From Chloroflexota bacterium (GTDB lineage: Bacteria > Chloroflexota > Dehalococcoidia > Lucifugimonadales > JACPCK01), in assembly GCA_016179845.1 (NCBI GenBank), contig JACPCK010000042.1:1-64000 (forward strand): a stretch of 64,000 nucleotides of DNA. The letters run 5' to 3'. Position 1 is the first letter of the stretch; every line of letters starts with the position of its first letter. The notes under the pieces were generated by a model. That model ran no database searches. It saw only the letters and a program-made list of their open reading frames with translations, and was not told the origin of the DNA. A program made the position numbers and the translations under genes. Positions 8,419 through 17,268 of the stretch are shown here, one piece after another.

Positions 8419-9537
8419 TTAGCCCCGGGACCGAGGAGGTGGATAGAGCTGGCGCCAGCCGAACTTGTGCGGGATCTCCCTCTGAGGGTCCCGTTTATAT
8501 CCCATCACGTGCGCCGCGTTCTCCCCCAGGATCATCTCCACGTCTCTTGTAGTCCAGCTATAGCCGTACTTGGCTGCCCTCTCCGGCAGGCCGCGCCACC
8601 ATTTCACCAGGTTTCGCCAGCCGAACCCCTCCGCCATGTCCTCCTCTTTGGCGTACGCGGGCCCTGGTGCACTCCCGTTCCCCCACAGTATGCGATGGGA
8701 GCCCGCCGCCGCCTTGGCCCTCGCTAGCAAGGCCATCACCAGGGGCTCATTGTTGAAGGCGGTGCACCACGGCCCCTCGGTAGGGGGATTGCTCTTGGAG
8801 CTCCACCCCAGGACCCATCCGGGACCTCCATCCTGAAGGTAGACGTTGGGATTGCTGGCCGCCGCATTGAGGCACTGCTCAAACCAGTACACATAGCAGG
8901 CGCCCATGTGGGCCAGCACCACTGTCAGGTCGGGGAAGTCATGCATCATGTCGCTTATGTGCACCGGTTCCTGGAACCGGGTGTACCTGTAGGACCCCCT
9001 GGACACCTCGGTGCAGAACCACACCGGCTGATTGTTGTCCAGAGAGTATTCGTAGATCGGGCACAGAATAGGGTCCCAGGCGTAGTAGCCTGAGGCGGGC
9101 ACCAGCTTGATCCCCCTGAGCTTGTGTTCCTCGATGGCCCGCTTGTACAGCTCCAGGGAATTGAAACGGCGGGGCTCTGGGCCAGCGGTGCAAAGGAGGC
9201 GTCCTGGGTACTTCCGCTGGAACTCACCGTAGATCCGGTGTTTCTCCTCCACTGACAGGCCTGCCACTTCGCCGAAAACAAAGTCGTAGTCGATCGTGAA
9301 GACTACCGCCGCATCGACACCCGCCTGGTCCATGGTGGCTATCGTGTACTTGCACTCAGGGTCCGACATCCGGTACTCCATTCGGGGCAACAGGGAGTTG
9401 GGGTCCCTGGTGTAAGGGGGCGTCCTGCCAGCGCGGGAGTAGGCCCAGTCCATGCAGACGTGCCAGTTCTGGCGTTGCGGGAAGTACTTCTTCTCCGGGG
9501 TGCCAGTCCATATATGCGTGTGCCCGTCTACTATCAA
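8419..9537 (-). CDS. Amidohydrolase-family metal-dependent hydrolase
   Basis: The 372-residue product belongs to the amidohydrolase-2 (TIM-barrel) family that includes decarboxylases and lactonases such as ACMSD-like enzymes. Visible signatures are the N-terminal DGHTHIW metal pair, the mid-protein TVVLAHMGA strand with a His ligand, and the C-terminal MILGENAAHVMGY helix. It starts at TTG 9537 behind AGAGGGG. An unusually long section around 235-300 separates the metal His from the C-terminus. Its substrate cannot be inferred; it stands alone with its own promoter. Confidence 0.8.
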   Translation of the reverse strand: MIVDGHTHIWTGTPEKKYFPQRQNWHVCMDWAYSRAGRTPPYTRDPNSLLPRMEYRMSDPECKYTIATMDQAGVDAAVVFTIDYDFVFGEVAGLSVEEKHRIYGEFQRKYPGRLLCTAGPEPRRFNSLELYKRAIEEHKLRGIKLVPASGYYAWDPILCPIYEYSLDNNQPVWFCTEVSRGSYRYTRFQEPVHISDMMHDFPDLTVVLAHMGACYVYWFEQCLNAAASNPNVYLQDGGPGWVLGWSSKSNPPTEGPWCTAFNNEPLVMALLARAKAAAGSHRILWGNGSAPGPAYAKEEDMAEGFGWRNLVKWWRGLPERAAKYGYSWTTRDVEMILGENAAHVMGYKRDPQREIPHKFGWRQLYPPPRSRG

Positions 9538-9588
9538 CTTGCACCCCTCTAACTCTACTTCTCAGGCCTCCCTGGAGAGCGAGTCTCA

Positions 9589-9618
9589 CTTATAACATGC
9601 CTTATTCAGCCTAGTCAA
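9589..9618 (-). promoter_or_regulatory. Promoter for the amidohydrolase gene
   Basis: Minus strand TTGACT (9618-9613), 18-bp spacer, TATAAG (9594-9589), about 50 bp before the TTG start at 9537. The remainder of the 9538-9794 gap holds only a TACAAT at 9744-9749 that may serve pntAA, but no good -35 pairs with it. Confidence 0.5.
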
Positions 9619-9794
9619 GCGTTGCCGCTCCTTTCTGATGTGTTGCATGCCTGACCAGCCGTCACTTGGCTGCATCCATACCCAACTCCCTGCCCTTTGC
9701 TTCACCGCGGTTGCTACGGGTGGAAGCTAGCCGCCCTTCTGAGTACAATGGTACAGAGGCGTGTTGCTATTTTCGACGCGCCCCCAGGAGTCGA

Positions 9795-10964
9795 ATGATA
9801 GTAGGTGTGCCTGCCGAGACCTTCCCCGGTGAGCAGCGGGTAGCCCTTGTGCCTGCTGTCCTGCCCTCTCTGAAGAAAGCCAGCCTGGAGGTGCTGGTCC
9901 AGCAGGGTGCCGGTTCTAAGGCGGGCTTCCCCGACGCGGCTTTTCAGGAGCAGGGCGCTCGCCTGGTAGGAAGCCGCTCGGAGCTGTTCTCCTCCTCAGA
10001 TATCATCGTCCAGGTACGGAGCCTGGGTGCCAACCTTGAGCAGGAGCCCCCTGACCTGGAGCTCATGCGGCCCCGTCAGGTGCTGGTGGGCCTGCTGAAC
10101 CCCCTGGGAGACCCCCAGGCTGCGAAGGCCCTCGCCGCGAGAGGTGTCAGTGGCTTCGCTATGGAGCTGCTACCGCGTATCAGCCGGGCCCAGCCGATGG
10201 ATGTCCTTAGCTCCATGGCCACCATAGGCGGCTACAAGGCCGTCCTGCTGGCTGCCAGTACCCTGCCCAAGATGTTCCCCATGTTGATGACTGCGGCAGG
10301 CACCGTCACCCCTGCCAGAGTTTTCATCCTTGGGGCTGGTGTAGCCGGGCTCCAGGCCATCGCCACTGCCCGTCGCCTCGGAGCTGTTGTACACGCCTAC
10401 GATGTGCGGCCCGAGGTCAAACAGCAGGTGGAAAGCCTGGGGGCTAGGTTCGTGGAGCTGCCCCTGGAGTCCGAACAGGCCGCGGGCGCCGGCGGCTACG
10501 CCAGGGCCATGGATGAAGAGTTCTATCGGCGCCAGCGGGAGCTCATGGCCCGGGTGATGGCTGAGAGCGACGTGGTCATATCTACCGCCGCCATACCAGG
10601 AAGGAGAGCCCCTGTCCTCATCACCAGGGACATGGTCTCGCAGATGCGCCCAGGCTCCGTCATTGTGGACCTGGCCGCCGACTCCGGCGGCAACTGCGAG
10701 GCCACCCGGCCAGGGGAAACCGTAGAGGTCAACGGGGTCAAGGTCCTGGGAGCTGTCAACGTCGCCTCTACAGTACCCTACCATGCCAGCCAGATGTATG
10801 CCAGAAATGTCTCCGCCTTCTTGCTGAACCTGGTGAGGGACGGGCAGCTTCGGCTGAACCTGGAAGACCCCATCATTAGGGACACCCTTATCGTACACCA
10901 GGGAGAGGTCACGAACCCCCAGGTACGGGAGCTTCTGGGTCTGCCAGGTGGCAGCCCTGCGTGA
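9795..10964 (+). CDS. pntAA: NAD(P) transhydrogenase alpha subunit, soluble domain I
   Basis: NAD(H)-binding half of the proton-pumping transhydrogenase, which makes NADPH at the expense of NADH and proton motive force. About 389 residues start MIVGVPAETFPGEQRVALVP, the shared alanine dehydrogenase/PNT N-domain, followed by the Rossmann core FILGAGVAGLQAIATARRLG and the RPEVKQQVESLGARF mobile-loop region. ATG 9795 follows AGGAG; an earlier in-frame start at 9666 lacks family sequence. The alpha subunit is split in two genes here (pntAA, pntAB), as in Rhodospirillum-type systems. Confidence 0.93.
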   Translation: MIVGVPAETFPGEQRVALVPAVLPSLKKASLEVLVQQGAGSKAGFPDAAFQEQGARLVGSRSELFSSSDIIVQVRSLGANLEQEPPDLELMRPRQVLVGLLNPLGDPQAAKALAARGVSGFAMELLPRISRAQPMDVLSSMATIGGYKAVLLAASTLPKMFPMLMTAAGTVTPARVFILGAGVAGLQAIATARRLGAVVHAYDVRPEVKQQVESLGARFVELPLESEQAAGAGGYARAMDEEFYRRQRELMARVMAESDVVISTAAIPGRRAPVLITRDMVSQMRPGSVIVDLAADSGGNCEATRPGETVEVNGVKVLGAVNVASTVPYHASQMYARNVSAFLLNLVRDGQLRLNLEDPIIRDTLIVHQGEVTNPQVRELLGLPGGSPA

Positions 10965-10977
10965 GTAGAGGAGCCTG

Positions 10978-11259
10978 ATGGAAACCCTCATAGTAGCCCT
11001 CACCGTTTTCGTCCTTGCCCTCTTTGTGGGCTTTGAGGTCATAACCAAGGTGCCGCCCCTCCTCCACACCCCCCTTATGTCCGGCGCCAACGCCATCTCA
11101 GGCATCACCCTTGTGGGGGCAGTGGTCGCTGCTGGGGCCCAGCAGAGCCTCCTTGCTACCGTTTTGGGCTTCCTGGCGGTGGTATTCGCCACCATCAACG
11201 TCGTGGGCGGGTTCCTGGTCACCCATCGTATGCTCCAGATGTTCCGGCGAAAAGATTAG
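10978..11259 (+). CDS. pntAB: NAD(P) transhydrogenase alpha subunit, membrane part
   Basis: A 93-residue membrane protein with three hydrophobic helices (about 4-22, 35-55, 60-80). The stretch KVPPLLHTPLMSGANAISGI is diagnostic of the PntA C-terminal membrane domain. Thirteen bases follow pntAA and four precede pntB, so the three subunits are co-translated. Confidence 0.93.
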   Translation: METLIVALTVFVLALFVGFEVITKVPPLLHTPLMSGANAISGITLVGAVVAAGAQQSLLATVLGFLAVVFATINVVGGFLVTHRMLQMFRRKD

Positions 11260-11263
11260 GCCC

Positions 11264-12658
11264 ATGACTTCATTCGTCAATCTGGCTTATCTAGTCGCAG
11301 CGGCCCTATTCATTCTGGGACTTCGCGAGATGTCTCACCCCCGGACCGCTGTGCGTGGCAACCTCCTGGGCGCTGCGGGCATGCTCTTGGCCATCCTCGT
11401 TACCCTCCTGGACCGCCGCATCGTGGCGTTCGAGGTAATCATCGCAGGGCTCGCGGTTGGCTCCCTGGCAGGCGGCGTACTGGCCCTCAGGGTCCCCATG
11501 ACGGCCATGCCCCAGATGGTGGGCCTCCTCAACGGCTTCGGCGGAGGTGCGTCCCTCCTGGTCGCCGCGGCCGCTTTGGACGAGGCCACCCTTGGGGGTG
11601 GGACCGTCACTGCCCAGTTTACAGTAGCCGCGGCGGCTTCCGGCCTCATCGGTGCCGTCACCTTCTGGGGTAGCCTTGTAGCCTTTGCCAAGCTCCAGGG
11701 CCTTGTGCAGGAGAGGCCCACCCTTCTGCCAGGCCGCCATATTATCAACGCCGCCTTGACAGCAGCCAGCCTGGGAGTTAGCGCCTGGCTCGTCGCCGAC
11801 CCCAGCGCTTTTCTCCCATACTGGGTCCTGGTGGCTGTAGCCTCTGTCCTTGGCCTGCTGCTGGTGATACCCATTGGCGGCGCTGATATGCCTGTCGTCA
11901 TCTCCCTTCTTAACTCCTACTCGGGCCTCGCAGCAGCGGCGACGGGCTTTGTCCTCGACAACAACATGCTCATCATTGCTGGCTCCCTCGTAGGTGCGGC
12001 TGGCTTTATCCTTACTACCATTATGTGCCGCGCCATGAATCGCTCTGTGGCCAATGTCCTCTTTGGCGGCGTAGGGGCCGTTGCTACAGCGACCACTGGC
12101 GGTGATGACATCTACGCCGGGCGAGTGAAGGCCGCTACCGCTGAGGAGGTGGCCATGCTCCTGGACGGCGCTCGGCGGGTAGTAGTTGTGCCGGGCTTTG
12201 GCATGGCCGTATCACAGGCTCAGTACGCCGTCCGAGACCTGGCCAGGGCCCTGGAGTCCCGCGGTGTGGAGGTGGAGTTCGCCATCCACCCCGTGGCAGG
12301 TAGGATGCCCGGCCACATGAACGTCCTCCTGGCCGAGGCTGATATCCCCTATGACAAGCTGAAAGAGATGGATGTTATCAACCCCACCTTTCCTCAGACA
12401 GATGCGGTGCTCGTCATTGGGGCCAACGATGTGGTTAACCCCGTGGCAAGGAACACGTCAGACGCCTCCAATCCTATCGCCGGTATGCCTATCCTTAACG
12501 TGGACCAGGCCAGGACGGTGGTAGTCATCAAGCGAAGCCTCAGCCCAGGTTTCGCGGGCATTCCCAATCCCCTCTTCGCCGCCGACAACACCCTCATGCT
12601 CTTCGGCGACGCCAGGAAGATGGTTCAGGACCTCGTTGCTGCCTTGAAGGAAACCTGA
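11264..12658 (+). CDS. pntB: NAD(P) transhydrogenase beta subunit
   Basis: About 464 residues: eight to nine membrane helices in the N-terminal 250 residues (including VGLLNGFGGGAS and VISLLNSYSGLAAAATGF), then the soluble NADP-binding domain III with VVVPGFGMAVSQAQ, HPVAGRMPGHMNVLLAEA and VIGANDVVNPVA. ATG 11264 is chosen: the open frame from 11111 runs through pntAB in another phase. The stop TGA overlaps the next start as ATGA. Confidence 0.94.
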   Translation: MTSFVNLAYLVAAALFILGLREMSHPRTAVRGNLLGAAGMLLAILVTLLDRRIVAFEVIIAGLAVGSLAGGVLALRVPMTAMPQMVGLLNGFGGGASLLVAAAALDEATLGGGTVTAQFTVAAAASGLIGAVTFWGSLVAFAKLQGLVQERPTLLPGRHIINAALTAASLGVSAWLVADPSAFLPYWVLVAVASVLGLLLVIPIGGADMPVVISLLNSYSGLAAAATGFVLDNNMLIIAGSLVGAAGFILTTIMCRAMNRSVANVLFGGVGAVATATTGGDDIYAGRVKAATAEEVAMLLDGARRVVVVPGFGMAVSQAQYAVRDLARALESRGVEVEFAIHPVAGRMPGHMNVLLAEADIPYDKLKEMDVINPTFPQTDAVLVIGANDVVNPVARNTSDASNPIAGMPILNVDQARTVVVIKRSLSPGFAGIPNPLFAADNTLMLFGDARKMVQDLVAALKET

Positions 12659-13092
12659 TGGGCATCAGCAGAAGGCGGGCCTGGGCCTACGCCGAGCAGG
12701 TCCTCGCCAGGCCGGGCCGACACATTAGGGTGACCCTGCGGCATGGGAAGCAGGGGGTTACCCTTCTTCATAAAGGGCGGTCCCTTACCCGATGTCACCC
12801 CACCAGGAGCGGGCTGAAGTGCGCTGAGTTCGTGGCAGAGGCTCTGGGGGTAGAGCTTCCCCCGGCGGGCGCCTCCGTCGACGCCACTGTCACCTCTGGC
12901 GTACTTTTCAGAGCTCTCTCCATATCTTCCCTGGACCTCCGTCGGCCTGTCTCCTACATGCTCCTGGAACGCCTTCTCCAAGAAGCCGAGCTACAGAGGA
13001 TACGAGGCGCCGAGGGCTCGCTCAACGAGCAGGGGCGGCCCACGAAGGATGGTACAATAGAACCTGAAGACACTGCGGGAGGCGGCAGTTGA
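12658..13092 (+). CDS. Uncharacterised protein coupled to pntB
   Basis: I do not recognise this 144-residue protein. Its start shares an ATGA with the pntB stop and its end overlaps the next gene by 4 bp, so it is translated as part of the operon. The N-terminal 80 residues are basic (RRRAWAYAEQ, IRVTLRHGKQGVTLLHKG) with alternating strands; the tail from about 115 is polar and acidic and probably disordered. No signal peptide or membrane segment. A role with the transhydrogenase or with the EVE protein is only suggested by coupling. Confidence 0.6.
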   Translation: MGISRRRAWAYAEQVLARPGRHIRVTLRHGKQGVTLLHKGRSLTRCHPTRSGLKCAEFVAEALGVELPPAGASVDATVTSGVLFRALSISSLDLRRPVSYMLLERLLQEAELQRIRGAEGSLNEQGRPTKDGTIEPEDTAGGGS

Positions 13093-13550
13093 ACTACTGG
13101 GTTCTGACCATATCCAACGATAACCTGCGTGTAACCAGAAAGTTGGGCCTCACCCTTCAAGGGTTTTCACTGGCACATAAGAAGAAGGTGGAGCGCATGA
13201 CACCGGGAGACCGGCTCCTTTACTACGTGACCACACCTTCGTCCTTCGCCGCCACGGCCGCTATCACGTCCAAGTACACTGAGGACACGTCGCCCATCTG
13301 GAAGCCCGGACCCAAGGGAGACATCTGCCCTCTTCGAGTGCAGATTAGGCCTGAGGTAGTCCTGGAAGAGGCCGTCTATCTAGACGCCCGCCAGATAGGC
13401 CCCCGCCTGGACTACGTGCGCAGGTGGACTCCGGAGAGATGGTACCTGGCATTTCAGGCCCAGCAGCTTCACATGCTCTCTCGCAAGGACTTCGATCTCA
13501 TCGAGTCTGAGATGCGCCGCGTAGCCAGGCAGCAGCCCAGGGTCGCCTAG
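13089..13550 (+). CDS. EVE-domain (PUA-like) protein
   Basis: The 153-residue product begins NYWVLTISNDNLRVTRKLG and contains MTPGDRLLYYVT and FAATAAITSKY, the strand pattern of EVE/PUA-like domains that bind modified bases in RNA or DNA. The start is TTG 13089, preceded by GGAGGCGG and overlapping the previous stop. EVE proteins are linked to recognition of modified nucleobases, for example in restriction or RNA modification, but here the neighbours are metabolic. The assignment rests on the N-terminal pattern only. Confidence 0.65.
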   Translation: MNYWVLTISNDNLRVTRKLGLTLQGFSLAHKKKVERMTPGDRLLYYVTTPSSFAATAAITSKYTEDTSPIWKPGPKGDICPLRVQIRPEVVLEEAVYLDARQIGPRLDYVRRWTPERWYLAFQAQQLHMLSRKDFDLIESEMRRVARQQPRVA

Positions 13551-13573
13551 CCTGGCACAGCTTTAGTTGGGGA

Positions 13574-14581
13574 CTAGGAGGAAGGCGCAGCCTCCGGTGC
13601 CGTATCCTCCGTGCGGAAGCCCCGGTCGTAGAGCTGAAAGAGCCGCGCTATACACTCCTGGCATACGTCTTCCATGTCTGGGGCGCTCGAATAGAGAGAT
13701 AGCTCCTCAAGATTGGTGATGTTGGGAAGCACAGAGGCTATCGTCGTCTCCGTCAGGCAGAACTTGATGGCCATCTGATCAAGCGTCATCTCATGGTGGC
13801 TAAGTAGGAAGTCCAGGGCGTCCACCTTCCTTACCGCCTCCTCCAGCCACTCCTTCCGGCGGTGGCTTCGGTGGTCTCCCTGCTGGAATACAGGGGGCGT
13901 CTTCCTGAACCGCTCCGTCAGGACCTCCGAGGCGTGAGGGACCCGCGCCAGCAGGCCCGTGCCGTGCTCTCGCGCCAGCGGAAAGAACCTTCGAGCCGGC
14001 TGCTGCTCTAGTATGCTGTAGATGATCTGAAGGGAGGGCACCTTCCGGTCCCTCATAGAGGCCTCACCCTCCTCAAACCACCCGATGTCAGGCCCTAGCG
14101 CAACGCCCGCGTGGCGTATCTTCCCTTCCTCAATCAGTTGAGAGAGAGTGCCAATGACCTCGTCCTGCCGGATGACTTCCAGGCGGGGGTTGTGGAGCTG
14201 GTAGAGGTCCACATAGTCTGTCCTGAGGCGGCGCAGGGATTTCTCGCAGGCAGAGCGAATATATTCCGGACTGAAGTTCTGGGGCCGTTCCCTGTGCCCC
14301 TGCCTCACCTGGTAGGCGTAAAAGTCGTAGCCAACCTTTGTCGCCAGCACTATCTCGTGCCGGTGGGCGCTCAGCGCCTGCCCTACCATCTCCTCTCCCA
14401 GGCCGTCGCCATACGTATCGGCTGTGTCAAAAAAGTTGATCCCGGTGTCCAGGGCCCTCTGTAGAAGAGTCGTCCCTTCATCCAGTCCCACCGGGCCCCA
14501 CCAGCCGGTAGAAACGCTCCACACCCCAAAGCCCACCTCGGAGACGGTAAGGTCTGTGTTCCCCAGACGCCGAAACTTCAT
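13574..14581 (-). CDS. Aldo/keto reductase
   Basis: NADPH-dependent oxidoreductase with the AKR barrel. The catalytic tetrad can be seen: Asp and Tyr in FDTADTYGDGLGE (about 50-62), Lys in LATKVGYDF, His in YVDLYQLHNPR. The C-terminal part carries the NADPH-binding LTETTIASVLPNITNLEEL loop. At 335 residues it is of normal length. Orientation is opposite to the EVE gene, with 23 bp between their stops. Substrate unknown; L-fucose/galactose-dehydrogenase-like relatives are common. Confidence 0.9.
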   Translation of the reverse strand: MKFRRLGNTDLTVSEVGFGVWSVSTGWWGPVGLDEGTTLLQRALDTGINFFDTADTYGDGLGEEMVGQALSAHRHEIVLATKVGYDFYAYQVRQGHRERPQNFSPEYIRSACEKSLRRLRTDYVDLYQLHNPRLEVIRQDEVIGTLSQLIEEGKIRHAGVALGPDIGWFEEGEASMRDRKVPSLQIIYSILEQQPARRFFPLAREHGTGLLARVPHASEVLTERFRKTPPVFQQGDHRSHRRKEWLEEAVRKVDALDFLLSHHEMTLDQMAIKFCLTETTIASVLPNITNLEELSLYSSAPDMEDVCQECIARLFQLYDRGFRTEDTAPEAAPSS

Positions 14582-14663
14582 GTTAGCCTTTCGATGTGCC
14601 TGCTGTGTGTTCTCTGGAGCTGGGTTGCTGACCTTAATGCTGCCTATGCAGCGGTTGTACTAT

Positions 14664-14669
14664 ATTATA
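14664..14669 (-). promoter_or_regulatory. -10 box candidate for the aldo/keto reductase
   Basis: Minus strand TATAAT (14669-14664) 83 bp before the ATG. The best -35 (CTCGAC) is at an unfavourable spacing, so confidence is low. Confidence 0.3.
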
Positions 14670-14769
14670 TTCCGCACGAAGCCGTTGGGTCGAGCCGCTC
14701 AGCATCACGCGCAGGGTCTTTCGCAGTTCCGTTTGCCGGGTGGTTGTCGACGGCACCGCCCTCCGAATA

Positions 14770-14870
14770 GTCATCCTGAGGAAATCCACCGTCGGCGGAC
14801 GACCAAAGGATCCGTAACCCCCGCAGGGACACGGATTCTTCGCCTCCGCTTTGCTACGGCTCAGAATGAC
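14770..14870. repeat. Degenerate relative of the GTCATTCTGAGGA repeat family
   Basis: Begins GTCATCCTGAGGAAATCC and ends GGATTCTTCGCC...GCTCAGAATGAC, so the outer arms are inverse to one another, as in the copies at 27-192 and 20525-20711. The centre differs. Confidence 0.55.
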
Positions 14871-15012
14871 AACCGAAGAACCCTGGGGTCACGCCGTAGC
14901 TATCAGCACTCTGCGTGCCTCGGAGGTAGCGGGCGCTGATCTTCGTCAGCGAGCAAACTCTCCTGCTGGCAACCTGCTCCGCCGATCAACAGTACCTCGG
15001 GTTTCCTTGCTG

Positions 15013-16101
15013 CTAGCGCATCTTGAGCAGGTCCGCCAGGGGGCTGCCCTTGATCTTAGCAGTGGCAAAGGCCTGAATGATGGCCTCGGCCTCGGCCACT
15101 ATGCGGCGGATGACCTCCCCTGCTGGCAGGATCTCCTTGATGAGACCGGAGATCTGGCCGGCGTGGACCTCACCGTTGACCAGGTCCCCCTGCACCTCGC
15201 CCAGGATGCGTCGCTGGAGCGCACCGCGCCCGAGGGACTCGTGTCCCATCCACCTCCCGATCTCCTCTATGGGGGCCCCCGTCGTCTCTAGCTCGTACAG
15301 CTTGTTGACAAAGGGGTTCTTAACCGACCGTAGAATATCCCCCCATCTCTCTCCGCGGCGCACAGTCCCCGTATCGGGAGCCTGGACTATCGCCATCTTG
15401 TGGTTGTCGTGGTTCGCCGCTTCTACCGTGGCGGCGAAGCGTGTGCCCATGCGAACACCTTCAGCCCCTAGCACCAGGGCCGCCAGCAGGCCCCTTCCAG
15501 TGGCGATGCCTCCGCAGGCGATAACCGGGATGTCCACGGCCTCCACAATCTGGGGCACTCCGGCAAAGGTGGTCAGCTTCTCCGTGCCCCCGGGGTCGTG
15601 TCCTCCCCCTTCATACCCTGCCATGATGAAGGCGTCTATCCCTAGCTGCTGGCATATCTTGGCGTGCCTCACTGTGGAGCCCATGTGGACGACCTTGACA
15701 CCGTGACTCTTGTAGAACTCCGCCATCTTCCCAGGGTGGCGCCCGGAGTTGACCGCCACGGGGACCCCTTCTTCCACCACCATTGACATGAACTCCGGGT
15801 CCTCTCGGCTGAAAACGGCAAAAGGCTTGCTCGTTAGGGACTTGACCTGCCGGATGGCCCTACGTTGCCAGACAACTGGGTTCCGGTCCCACTCCTCCGC
15901 GGTAGGAAGCTCGAACCCCGGCTTGGGGGCCCTACCCTTCGCCTGGGCAAGCTGATTGGCTAGCACGCCGAGCCCCCCGGCATTGGAAACGGCCGCCACC
16001 AGTGCTGGGCCGGTGGTCCATCCCATGGGACCCTGGATTATGGGATACTCAATCCCCAGCAGGTCACACACGCGGGTGTGTAGCAGGTTCTTCTCAACCA
16101 T
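15013..16101 (-). CDS. Nitronate monooxygenase family protein, paralogue 1
   Basis: FMN-dependent TIM-barrel enzyme of the NMO/2-nitropropane dioxygenase family (362 residues). Signatures are PIIQGPMGWTTGPALVAAVSNAGGLG at the start, VVHMGSTVRHA, the His in AGYEGGGHDPGG, and the FMN phosphate region ACGGIATGRGLLAALVLGAEGVRMGTRF. Start ATG is preceded by AAGGAGGGATTAA. It is the last of three tandem paralogues, and the most diverged, with a different C-terminus (KIKGSPLADLLKMR). Members act on nitronates or as enoyl reductases and quinone reductases, so the substrate is open; the operon suggests acyl-CoA-linked chemistry. Confidence 0.85.
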   Translation of the reverse strand: MVEKNLLHTRVCDLLGIEYPIIQGPMGWTTGPALVAAVSNAGGLGVLANQLAQAKGRAPKPGFELPTAEEWDRNPVVWQRRAIRQVKSLTSKPFAVFSREDPEFMSMVVEEGVPVAVNSGRHPGKMAEFYKSHGVKVVHMGSTVRHAKICQQLGIDAFIMAGYEGGGHDPGGTEKLTTFAGVPQIVEAVDIPVIACGGIATGRGLLAALVLGAEGVRMGTRFAATVEAANHDNHKMAIVQAPDTGTVRRGERWGDILRSVKNPFVNKLYELETTGAPIEEIGRWMGHESLGRGALQRRILGEVQGDLVNGEVHAGQISGLIKEILPAGEVIRRIVAEAEAIIQAFATAKIKGSPLADLLKMR

Positions 16102-16137
16102 TTAATCCCTCCTTCGATTCAAGTTTCCTTTCGACGA

Positions 16138-17232
16138 TCATGGCCGACGAAGTCCTGTCAGACACTGGTCCAGGGAGAGGGAGCCGCTGCTGACTTGGCC
16201 GTAGGCCCTCAGAACAGCCTCCGCCTCAGCCACTATACGCCGGATGACCTCCCCTGCCGGCAGGATCTCCTTGACGAGGCCGGCGATCTGGCCACAGAGC
16301 AACTCGCCGTTGATTATATCCCCCTGCACCTCGCCCAGGATGCGTCGCTGGAGCATACCGAACCTGAGGGACTCGTGCCCTACCCACGCCATGATCTCTT
16401 CTATGGAGGCCCCCGCCGTCTCCAGCTCGTAGAGCTTTTTCATAAAGGGGTTCTTAATGGTCCGGACAATACCATCCCATTTCTCCCCAACGCGCACTGT
16501 CCCTGTATCAGAAACCTGCACCATGGCCGTCTTATGGTTGATATGATTGGCAGCCTCCACCGTGGTGGCGAAGCGTGTGCCCATGCGAACCCCTTCGGCC
16601 CCCAGGGTCAGGGCCGCTACTAGGCCGCGGCCGTCGGCGATCCCGCCGCAGGCCAAGACAGGAATGTCCACCGCCTCTACCACCTGAGGCAGGCCTGCAA
16701 AGGTGGTAAGCTTTTCGTGGCCCCCTGGATCATGCCCCCCGCCCTCATACCCCGACAGGACGAAGATGTCCACCCCCCTCTCCTGGCATTTCCTGGCGTG
16801 GCCCACCGTTGAGCCCATGTGCACCACCTTGATACCATGTCGCTTGTAGAAGTCCATGGAGGGAGGAGGCCCCCCCGAGTTGACCGCCACCGGCACACCC
16901 TCCTCCGCCAACATCTTCAGAAACTCTGTGTCCTCCCTCACGAACACACCAAAGGGCTTGTCCGTAAGGGACTTGACCTGCCGTATGGCCCTACGTTCCC
17001 ATTCGACGGGGTTCCGGTCCCACTCCTCCGCATCCGGAAGCTCGTAGCCCGGCTTAGCGGTGGTCCCCCCGGCCTGGGCGAGCTGGTTCGCCAGCGTTCC
17101 CAGGCCCCCGGCGTTGGAGACGGCGGCCACCAGCGCTGGCCCTGACACCCAGCCCATCGGCGCCTGAATTATGGGATAGCGGATGCCTAGTATGTCACAG
17201 ACACGGGTGTGTAGCAGATTCTTCTCAGCCAC
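16138..17232 (-). CDS. Nitronate monooxygenase family protein, paralogue 2
   Basis: Same fold and motifs as its neighbours (IIQAPMGWVSGPALVAAVSN, LSGYEGGGHDPGG, CGGIADGRGLVAALTLGAEG). The preferred start is GTG 17232, directly behind AAGGAGGGATGAA and aligned with the ATG of paralogue 1; an upstream TTG at 17265 lies before the ribosome site. The 36-bp spacer to paralogue 1 is nearly identical in sequence to the 36-bp spacer on its other side. It ends SGSLSLDQCLTGLRRP, almost the same as paralogue 3, so these two are the younger pair. Confidence 0.85.
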   Translation of the reverse strand: MAEKNLLHTRVCDILGIRYPIIQAPMGWVSGPALVAAVSNAGGLGTLANQLAQAGGTTAKPGYELPDAEEWDRNPVEWERRAIRQVKSLTDKPFGVFVREDTEFLKMLAEEGVPVAVNSGGPPPSMDFYKRHGIKVVHMGSTVGHARKCQERGVDIFVLSGYEGGGHDPGGHEKLTTFAGLPQVVEAVDIPVLACGGIADGRGLVAALTLGAEGVRMGTRFATTVEAANHINHKTAMVQVSDTGTVRVGEKWDGIVRTIKNPFMKKLYELETAGASIEEIMAWVGHESLRFGMLQRRILGEVQGDIINGELLCGQIAGLVKEILPAGEVIRRIVAEAEAVLRAYGQVSSGSLSLDQCLTGLRRP

Positions 17233-17268
17233 TTCATCCCTCCTTCGATTCAGGTTTCCCTTCAACGA

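Larger units (their letters stand above)
14582..15012. other. 431-bp intergenic region, no gene seen
   Basis: Contains a likely minus-strand -10 (TATAAT, plus coordinates 14664-14669) 83 bp before the aldo/keto reductase start, without a convincing -35, and a degenerate copy of the dispersed element at 14770-14870. The rest, about 14880-15012, shows no convincing frame or structure. Confidence 0.6.
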
